A program made the position numbers and the translations under genes. The notes beneath the pieces are model-generated. The model saw only the letters and a list, made by a program, of their open reading frames with translations. It searched no databases and was not told the DNA's origin. A stretch of 64,000 bases of DNA from positions 43,308,710 to 43,372,709 of the forward strand of contig NW_024609881.1 of NCBI RefSeq assembly GCF_016920785.2, given 5' to 3'. This DNA is from Ixodes scapularis (lineage: Eukaryota > Arthropoda > Arachnida > Ixodida > Ixodidae). Of the stretch, positions 56,546-64,000 are shown piece by piece; the stretch's first letter is position 1, and the number at the start of each line of letters is the position of its first letter.

Positions 56546-58300
56546 ACCGTATTTGCACGAATATAACGCGAGTTTTTCTTTGGAATTACGTGCTCCAAAA
56601 CGCACCTCGCGTTATATTCGGAATCGAGTTCAGTCACGAGGCCCGCGAGTATGGAGAGAGCTATTCCTCCTGCTCAATGCAGGAGGTCCGGTGTGAAGAG
56701 GAGTGGGGCTGTGGAAGGGAATTTATTAGCTATCGGGCTACGTGAAGGGGGAATAGAAAACATAAAAAAGCATTTTTATCGCTTTTGTGTTTCTACAACG
56801 CGCGCACACCGCAGAAACTCGGCGAGCGCGCAATGCGGGTATGCGGGCACTGTCCAATTCGAGCCAAGCCAAGCCAGGCCAAGCCAAGTCAACACAAGCC
56901 AAGCCAAGACCACCTACCGCGTTTACATAATCCTGCGACACACGAGCAGTCATGGGTAAGTTACTTTTAAAAAGTAATTCGTTACAGTTACAGTTACTTT
57001 CAGAAAAAAGTAGCGAAGTTACCGTTACAGTTACCACAACAAAACAGTAACTCGTTACAGTTACAGTTACTTTCAAAAAGTAACGACGTTACTTTTCAGT
57101 TACTTTTCTATAACACAAAAAAAAAATTAGGAAAAACTAGAAAACGCCCCTCACAACGTTTTATTGCATAAAATTAAAAAGTACGCTTTTTACTTTATAT
57201 TCTAGCTTAGCAGCAGTTGCTTCTCGAAGTTACTGTTTGAAAGTTTCCACTCCAGGGTAGTGGCGCAAATCAAAATACGTAACATCCGCAGTGCGGAATA
57301 GTGGCGCTAATCAAAATACGAGACATGTGCAGTGCCCTTCACGTGTATTGTTGTTTTACGGTTGATTAACCCGATTAAAAAGCGTTTGCACAGAAAAAAG
57401 AAAAAAAAACACAACAGAGGTAGTGCTTCAAGACACTAAGATGTGAGTGTTCAGGCACAAAGTACAAGCGCGTGCGTAAAGATAACTAGATATTTTTTCA
57501 TAAAATCTACACGTGGCTATATTCGGGTCGTGACTCGCGAGAAAGAACGTATTCACAACTTTGTGCAAGGCCAACTTGACACTCGAAATGTCGGAATAGA
57601 CGATTTGGAAAGTGCAACAAGGAATGGCTAAGTTGCACTCGTTCAGTGATATATTATTCATGAAACACTACAAAGTAACGACAAAAGTAACGTCGTTACT
57701 TTCATCGTTACCTCAGAAAAAAGTAATAGAGCTACAGTTATAAGTTACATTTTTAAAAAGTAACTCGTTACAATTACAAGTTACCAAAAAAGTAACAAAG
57801 TTACAGTAACGCGTTACTAGTAACGCGTTACTACTTAAGACTGCACACGAGGAGGTGTTTGTTTATGCAGAGGGACCAGCAGAACAAGAAGTGTGATCGT
57901 GTATCGGGTTCAGCAGTATTTTTTCTGCCTGCGCATTTTTTAGTTTCTGCTCCAGAGTGGTCTGGTGTTTGTGTGTTGGCGCTTCTGCTTCGTGCCTTGC
58001 TTGGATTGTGGACTGCCGAGGAGCTCACGCCGACGAAAAAGGAACTACCATAAAAGCGGTGCCGTGCTGCTGCTTATCTGCGTAGTCGCCAAGTGGATTG
58101 TTAACGGAAGGACCTGAGCAGCGAGGACGAGTGCAGTCAAAACATAAACTGATATTTCTTATATTTTCATCGACTTTTCACTTCTGCTATGCCCCCGAGT
58201 GCGAGAAATTACCACGGCCTCGGCTCGCGTTATAATAGTAATTATTTTTTTTTTGAGGTCATCAAAACCTGCCCTCGCGTTATATTCGTACAAATACGGT
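56546..58300 (+). mobile_element. TIR DNA transposon, non-coding, host of a nested insertion
   Basis: The terminal inverted repeats are 27 bp with one mismatch (left end ACCGTATTTGCACGAATATA, then ACGCGAG). Just inside the left end the same block recurs inverted (CTCGCGTTATATTCGG), making a hairpin. No transposase remains. Excluding the inner hAT element it is about 850 bp. A diverged relative of the left end occurs at 14530-14560 (CCCTATTTGCACAAATATAA). I do not assign a superfamily, as no clear target duplication is seen. Confidence 0.8.
56947..57843 (+). mobile_element. Non-autonomous hAT element nested in the TIR transposon
   Basis: CACACGAG stands directly outside both ends (56939-56946 and 57844-57851), an exact 8-bp duplication. 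The ends start CAGTC and finish GACTG. Subterminal regions of about 170 bp on each side are packed with GTTAC/GTAAC words (AGTAACTCGTTACAGTTACA). The middle is AT-rich with no transposase. Confidence 0.85.
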
Positions 58301-58714
58301 GAAATGCTTAAAGCAAAAAGTGTCACTTTTTAATGAATTTATTGATTAAACCATCATATGCGGATAGCATATGATGTGAAAGTCAGAGCTGGGCAGAGAT
58401 GCTCAAAAAAGTATCAAGGTAAACACTTACTGATACACATGTATTTTATGGCCGAAATAAAAATACCAAAATACATTTTTTTGTTTATCAAACTGTATAT
58501 ACACAAGATGCTTCAGGAGAAACGACAAAATCATATCTCCAAATATGAATACAGAAACACACTGAAATACATTTTTTTCTAAAACAAGGTCATGCTCCGT
58601 CAACACATACAATGATGCAGCTCATCGCAAACAACGTTATATGTGCAGCAAGTATAATAAATGGTTTGAAAAAGGAGCATTCGAATCCTAAAACAGTACA
58701 CAGCTTGTTTAGGC

Positions 58715-58895
58715 ACCATGCCAGAAGAGCACACGACAAAACAGCACGCGACAAAATTGCACTGTTAAAACGTACAGCACGCGTCAAAACACCTGGCGTC
58801 AAAAGGGTGCAGCAACAGAACAGCACGCGTCAAAACAGCACGCGTCAAAACAGCACGGCGTCAAAACAGCACAGCGACAGAAGAGCACAGCGTAA
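58715..58895 (+). repeat. CAGCACGCGTCAAAA tandem array
   Basis: About ten degenerate copies of a roughly 15-bp unit (CAGCACGCGTCAAAA, AGCACACGACAAAA, CAGCACGGCGTCAAAA). Confidence 0.8.
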
Positions 58896-59659
58896 AAAAA
58901 GAGCATGTGAGTGAGTGCCTGCTGGTTTTCGGTGTTATTCTATTTTATTACCTATAATGTAAAATCTTCCCACCCAATGCTCATGGAGTATAATCCCTTG
59001 TCGTTTTCTTGCGATTGATTGCTATTTCGTTGACATTAGTTTATAAATTATAACCATACAAATGCAACGCCCTATTTACAGAACGCAATTGAAATAAATA
59101 ATGAACATCACAATGAACGAAGTTAGACGAAATTCTAAAAACTGTTGAATGACATGCGCTCTTGTTTTACGTATATCTTACATTGAGTAAAAAAAGCGGC
59201 AGCCCAGAAGCATGTCGACGAGGGGCTATTGCACGAAGAATTCACAATCGCGTACCAGCGAAATGTTGCATCTCCGGGTGTCGTGGATCAGCAGCAACCC
59301 ATGGAAGTGGGGACACCTTGGTGTTTTAAGGGTTACGGCTTTAATTGTCTTTTATATTTCATATCCGCAAGGATCTTTATTAAAACGTAGGTTTAATTAA
59401 AAAAGAGCAAGCTTGCCAGGAACAAGGGTTTTATTTAAGCCGCAAAATAGTACGACGTCAATCTCTCTTCAAGGAGTGGTTTTTAACATGCACTGAATAC
59501 CTCCCACTGAAACAAAATATTCAAATGAACTAGGTTCATTATATTCACATTATCTGTAGTGCCGCATAAAAGAAAACTATTAAGCGCAGTATAAAAGAAT
59601 CGCATTGTCCAGTGCTTAGAAAAGTAGTGTACATTATTACGTTATTTTATTATTTTGTA

Positions 59660-62230
59660 CTAGACAATGCATGTCCAGTCTGCCAAACATGGAAAAAGAT
59701 GTAGCAGCTCTAGGCATTCTTAGTTCCCGTATGAAACAGGGAACCCGGGATAACGTTTACACTAAAGCAACGCTACAGTGGCATATAAAAACTTTATACT
59801 CAAATTCAAAAACAGCTTTACAATATAGTTTTCCCTCTCAAGGAAACCGAAGTAAGAAATAAAAAAAAAAGAAAACCGTGGGTTACTGCTGACCTGTTAA
59901 AAACAATAAAATATAAAAATTAGAAGTTTCACGCTTTCAACAGGCATCGCTACCTAAGCATGCTCACTGACTAAAAAAAAAAGCAATAAATTGAACTCGG
60001 ACGTAAAGAAGATGAAGTTCGAATACTATCAAAATAATTTCGAACGCGATCACGGTAACCATAGAAAAATATAGGACACAGTAAACGATCTGACTAATAG
60101 GAAGCAAGCAAATGACCAGGTGGAACATACCTTAATAGATAATCAAAGCGTCTCTGGTAAAACACTTGCCGACAAAATAAATCAGCACTTTGTTAATATC
60201 GGCAAGTACACAGAGCAACCTGACTAGACAGATGAATACGCAACGACCGCTAATCCGTATGCATCCATAATGCTAGCTCCGACAACGCCAAGGGAACTAA
60301 ATAAAATTATTGCCAGCTTCAAATGTATTGTTGCCGCCGGTGACGACGGAATAAAGGCACTGCCGATTACATATACAGCAGCTCTGCTGAGTTCATTACA
60401 ATTCGATGTTATAAGCAGATGCTTGTAAGTGGTTGCTTCCTGACTAACGAAGATTAGCAGAAGTAATTCCCGTGTACAAAGGAGGTGGAGCAACAGATAT
60501 CCATAATTAGAGACCAATTTCTCTTCTGCCAATATTCTCAAAAATTCATGAACGCGTGATCATTATTAGGTTAACTAGTTGTTTTTCAGTATTATGACAT
60601 AATAACGAAAGACAAATATGGCATTCAGAAACATAAATCAACAGAGTAAGAACTCCAAGACATCAAGGACAAAACTGTATAAAACATTGAAAACAAGAAG
60701 CCCACGCTTGGTTTGTTTTTAGATTTTAAAAACGCCTTCGATACCGTTCAACATAATATCCTACTAAACAATTCGAGAGTTACGGTATAAAATAAATAGT
60801 GCTAAAACGAATCGAAAATTATCTAAAAAAATCGTCAGCAGTACGTTTCTAAAAACAACATAACATACAGTAAATTGAGAATACAGCACGGCGTTCCTCG
60901 AGGCTCCATCTTAGGTCCATTATTATCTCTTGTTTACGTGAATGACATAACAATAATACGTGGTCCCTCGAGCTAGTAATGTATGCGGATGACACAAATG
61001 TCTTTTTCACTGGTGTGACTAAAGAGTACCTAGAAAATACTTGCAATGCCTACCTCATTAATTTATGAAATCTGTTAGTAAGCGACACAACAGATATATT
61101 AACATTATATTTGAAAAGACTGGTATAGAACAAATGTCAGACCAAAAGTTTTTGGATGCCTGGTTTAGCGAAGATCTCACATGGTCCACCCATGTCAATA
61201 GACTGAAGGCAAAGCTCTCTCGAGCTATTGGTATGATTCACAAAATGCAAAATTTGATACCCATTTCGCCTAAAGTGACAATATATTATTCGCTCGTTTA
61301 TTCTGAGGTCAGTTATGGTATGTTGGTTTTGGGTACGACCACTGCATCTAACTACAACGAACCAACCATCCTCAAGAAAAACATACTTCGTATTTGCGAA
61401 AATCACAGATGTAATGTAAGAAGTTTGAGCTTTCAACCCCGCTTTGTTAAATATAATATATTGAAGGCACACCTGATATATTACTTTAAATTATATTAAT
61501 AGATCTATAAAAAAAAATCTCCATTTAACACAGACACCTTATTCTAGTGCATGCACATTACGGGACCCGAAATGTAGAATCCCAGGCATACTGACAAACT
61601 ATGACAGGCAAAGTTTATTGTTCCATGAATACTAAATTATTAAATTCGCCCTGTATTGATGTTAACTTCTGTGACGGTTTTCAAAGGGTCAAGAAAGACT
61701 GCAGACGAGCTCTGGTTTGCAGTAATGTCATATTTTTATCTATATAAGACATGTTTATGTATTTATAGTCTTTTTCAATGAGATGTAATGTATGCGAAAC
61801 TTTTGTAGCCTCATTTTTGGATTTGTAGCTTCATTTGTGGTTTTGGTTCAGTTTGTTTTCCCTTTTTATAAATCCATTTTTATAAAATTTAGTAGATATA
61901 AAAAGTTGGTGTCTTTTCATCTTTGTTTTAATTTATTTTACTTCTGGGTTATGAAAAGCGTATCGCTCCAGATTGTAAAAGCTATGGCGCTTGTGTAGTT
62001 GTTTGAGTTGCGTCATTGTATTCCATGCGTTTTTCAGATATTTCTATAATGACTGTTTTTATTTGTTTTTATGACAATGGCTACCTTTTTATTTCTTCTA
62101 GCTGTGACTTGTTTTTAATATTTCAGCTGTATGAACTGCAGAAGGCAGAGGCGCTGCCAGGCATCATGCGTATATCTCTGCTCCCTCTGCGGATGAATGA
62201 AATCCGCAAAACAAACAAAGAAAAAAATCT
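59660..62230 (+). mobile_element. Decayed non-LTR retrotransposon (CR1/Jockey-like)
   Basis: RT blocks appear in order across shifting frames. Upstream: LADKINQHFVNIGKYTEQPD (about 60168). At 60500: RPISLLPIFSKIHE. At 60715: LGLFLDFKNAFDTVQHNILL. At 60890: HGVPRGSILGPLL. At 60980: MYADDTNVFFTG (catalytic ADD). The C-terminal part is at 61100-61499. It ends near TGCGGATGAATGAAATCCGC and an A-rich tail (62208-62226). The 5' end is unclear, and no endonuclease domain was seen. It lies antisense to the host gene. Confidence 0.8.
61065..61499 (+). pseudogene. C-terminal part of the LINE reverse transcriptase
   Basis: 145 codons open: FLDAWFSEDLTWSTHVNRLK, then LSRAIGMIHKMQNLIP, then YYSLVYSEVSYGMLVLGTTT, then ILKKNILRICENH and LKAHLIYYFKLY. 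This is the region after the RT palm ('W..H......K......L..') in CR1/Jockey-type elements. It is separated from the ADD block by a stop and a frameshift. Confidence 0.8.
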
Positions 62231-62536
62231 TTCAGCCTTTCCACTCTGATGAAAATGGAAGAGCAGAGGAGCTGTACTATGTGCCACTAGTTAAGAACGA
62301 CATCGGCAACCAGACAACCAGGAAGCCGGTGCCGCCGTCACTTATAGATGGCGGTAGCTGTCAAGGGGGTTGTGTCGAGATTTATTTGTCCACGAACACG
62401 AAACTGGAGAAACTAGCCCTTAACAGCTTCTTTGTAAGAAAAATAAAAAAATAAAAATAAAAAAACTCCCGATTGTTTGAGGTAAAACACAGATATGCTC
62501 AACGTCAAACTCGTGCATGTTCAAGGACAAACTCAC

Positions 62537-62793
62537 GTGGTTTGAGCGGGCGGTCACGTCCACTGTGCGCTGCACACTGTACCACCGATCCACGGTGGTG
62601 CTTCCGCTGCGTTGGAACACAGGAATGATCCAATACGTGGACTGCTCGACGCTAAGGGAAAGAGTGGCTTCCTGTCCAGCAAACATGTGGTAGAAGAAGG
62701 TGACGCATAGCGGTTGTTCCTGGCGTGGCAGCGGCTTCGAGATTAACCCGAGGGTAATCCGCGAGGGGACGAGGCTGGCATAAATGAAGTCAC
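62537..62793 (-). CDS. Exon 1 (window numbering): MAM-A middle part
   Basis: 257 bp, phase 1 in, phase 0 out. Acceptor ends in TTTCAG at 62794-62796; donor is GTGAGT. It reads GDFIYASLVPSR, then PLCVTFFYHMFAG (the C3 block: Cys, hydrophobic, aromatic, Tyr, Gly), then TLSLSVEQ, then DRWYSVQRTVDV (the conserved Trp strand). It covers what two separate exons cover in MAM-D and MAM-E, so an intron is absent here. The N-terminal exon with C1 and C2 must lie beyond the right edge of the window; I saw no candidate between 62794 and 64000. Confidence 0.9.
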
Positions 62794-63187
62794 CTGAAAG
62801 AGAGAAACCGGTGAGCCTTGTATGTCCTCGTCGAAATGCGTTTCAATTCCTAACACAGGGGCTTGAGCTCCCATGTTTCGCTGACCGAGCCTGCCCTAAG
62901 TGTTTCCTAATTTAAGCACTATTTTAGCATACCTTAGCCACGCACTGATAAATAGCTATGAGGCAAACACTCACATTTACGAATACAGTGGTATTATAGG
63001 ACGCTAATATTTTTTTTTTGCAATTTGTTGGTCACGCATCTTTTTATTTTCAAACGTCAAGACACCAGGAAAAACACAAATTGGCTCCATGTTCGGTCAT
63101 TCAGCCAAAAGCATTTAAATGCAGTAGCTTGCATGGTGCGTTGCGTTCTTAGATTGGGTGGTTCCTAGAACAAGATCAAACTTATAC

Positions 63188-63372
63188 ACGTGCCACACGG
63201 GAAATTCGAATGCCATTTATAGCGAATGACATTTGCTGCAAATGCCATTCGACTGGTGCTACATGGCCTGCACGAATGGCATTCGCTGCGAATGCCATTC
63301 GTGCAGGCCGTATAGCACCAGACAAATGTCATTTGTTGTAAAGGGCATTCGAGTTCCCCGTATGGCACGGGT
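63188..63372. mobile_element. 185-bp foldback element
   Basis: The whole element is an imperfect palindrome. The outer arms read CGTGCCACACGGG and CCCGTATGGCACGGG, with CGAATGCCATTT-type words inside. The inner part GGCCTGCACGAATGGCATTC is mirrored exactly after a short loop. Confidence 0.8.
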
Positions 63373-63440
63373 ATTAGTCTTTTAAGTGCCTGGTGTGTAC
63401 GGTGCTCTTAGTTCAGCTGATGCCTAGGGCAGAATTTTGC

Positions 63441-63691
63441 ATAGACCTTTTTCGCAAGGCCGCCACCATCTTGAAATATCGTCACTTCCAGTATGGGCGA
63501 AAACATTGTTTTGCCGTCGCCACGCCAATAGAATGTATTTAGGAGATAAGCGTAACCGTCACCCGTTCTCGCTTTGTCTCCCCTCTATTTTTCGACTAGT
63601 TGCAGGTTGAAACGTTTTAATATTTTCTCGTCGCCCATACTGGATATGCCTACTTGGCGGTCGGGGGCAGGAGTAAGCGGAAAAGGTCTAT
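63441..63691 (+). mobile_element. 251-bp MITE with ATAGACCTTTTTCGC ends
   Basis: The left end ATAGACCTTTTTCGC and right end GCGGAAAAGGTCTAT are inverted copies with one mismatch. TA at both edges is compatible with a TA target duplication. It splits the GGGCAGAATTTTGCA part of the SINE from its downstream ACAGTTTACG part. Confidence 0.7.
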
Positions 63692-64000
63692 AGAAACAGT
63701 TTACGTCACACCGCTATCTCTGTAACGAGGCGTGTCTTTCCCTTCAGCACAACCCGGGTACCGAGCCTTGCAATGAATTATCTGGGTCACCAAGAGAGGG
63801 AAAGCGGAAATTTCCTGCTCTTTCCACTCTTCCTCGTTCCGCATGCTTTTTCTACACTACCTGTTACTGCTGCTCTCTTTCTTGCCCTATCCAGCCCTCT
63901 CCTCTCCGCGCATTCTCACACCACCAGAATCTGCTCCTCCCGTTCCTGCATGCTAGGTCCGTAACTCAGTTGGCAGTGCACATGGTTTCCACGCCAGTGA

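Larger units (their letters stand above)
56451..62536 (-). other. Intron between exons 1 and 2
   Basis: 6.1 kb, with the nested transposons at 56546-58300, a short tandem array (58715-58895) and the LINE (about 59660-62230). The 58.9-59.6 kb part is AT-rich and unrecognised. Confidence 0.65.
793..62793 (-). other. Multi-MAM-domain protein gene (internal part, 19 exons)
   Basis: Gene model joining the 19 exons listed separately, read from high to low coordinate. Every donor/acceptor pair has matching phase, and the joined frame is 824 codons without a stop. The product reads as MAM-A (C-terminal part), B, C, D, E and the beginning of F. MAM domains are extracellular adhesion/recognition modules of about 150-170 residues, normally with disulfides C1-C2 and C3-C4. 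Several N-glycosylation sequons (GNVT, SNVS, NNTF, LNTT, VNAS) fit an extracellular product. The gap between the last Cys of one MAM and the first Cys of the next is only five residues at the B/C, D/E and E/F joints. No LDL-receptor class A module, signal peptide or membrane span lies in this part. Likely relatives are the MAM/LDLR-class-A multidomain proteins or apical endosomal glycoprotein; the window cannot decide between them. Confidence 0.9.
62794..64000 (-). other. Sequence upstream of exon 1 (intron, cut by the window)
   Basis: 1.2 kb, mostly the third SINE family 1 copy with two MITEs in it. No MAM N-terminal exon was seen. Confidence 0.6.
63070..64000 (+). repeat. tRNA-derived SINE family 1, copy 3, cut by the window edge
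   Basis: It starts like copy 2 (ATTGGCTCCATGTTCGGTCA) and reaches the tRNA-like A box GGTCCGTAACTCAGTTGGCA at 63957 before the window ends. It is interrupted at 63188-63372 and 63441-63691 by other elements. The GATGCCTAGGGCAG block near 63420 and its relative GGTGGTTCCTAGAACAAG at 63157 suggest two partial copies. Confidence 0.65.

Overview
This is eukaryotic, almost certainly animal, genomic DNA. It is intron-rich, has GT-AG (and one GC-AG) splice sites and is packed with transposable elements. The mobile-element mix (a gypsy-type LTR element with an LPPFWPADP-type gag, Penelope-like elements, a CR1/Jockey-like LINE, hAT elements and tRNA-derived SINEs) fits an arthropod. I think a hard tick is most likely, but that is recalled family resemblance, not a search result.

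One host gene spans nearly the whole window on the minus strand. I reconstructed 19 exons between 62793 and 793. All splice phases are compatible, giving 2472 nt (824 codons) with no stop. The product is an internal segment of a secreted or membrane protein built of tandem MAM domains: MAM-A (C-terminal part), B, C, D, E and the start of F. The start codon and first exons lie beyond 64000, and the 3' end lies beyond position 1. MAM-D and MAM-E use the same four-exon, 1-1/1-2/2-0/0-1 phase cassette. MAM-C has lost its third and fourth cysteines together. MAM-F's first exon is split by an intron with a GC donor.

The 18 introns (430 to 8289 bp) hold everything else. Going up the coordinates: small dispersed repeats, hairpins and MITEs (1-21 kb); a 459 bp foldback element with Penelope-like ends (20.1-20.6 kb); a SINE (23.0-23.5 kb); a decayed gypsy element on the minus strand (27.1-29.9 kb); a tRNA-Ser(AGA)-like gene (30.0 kb); a hairpin-ended repeat and another SINE (33.6-35.0 kb); a 2.8 kb palindrome of two head-to-head Penelope-like copies (40.0-42.8 kb); a 2.7 kb hAT element with an intact 8-bp target duplication (45.97-48.68 kb); a composite satellite (53.8-54.8 kb); a TIR transposon with a hAT element nested inside it (56.5-58.3 kb); a decayed LINE (59.7-62.2 kb); and a SINE split by two MITEs at the right edge.

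The most distinctive non-gene observation is a three-copy repeat family with matching short hairpin ends (TTAGAGCGCAGCTCTT) and matching flanking sequence. Each copy carries a different internal tandem repeat. I found no second host protein gene.
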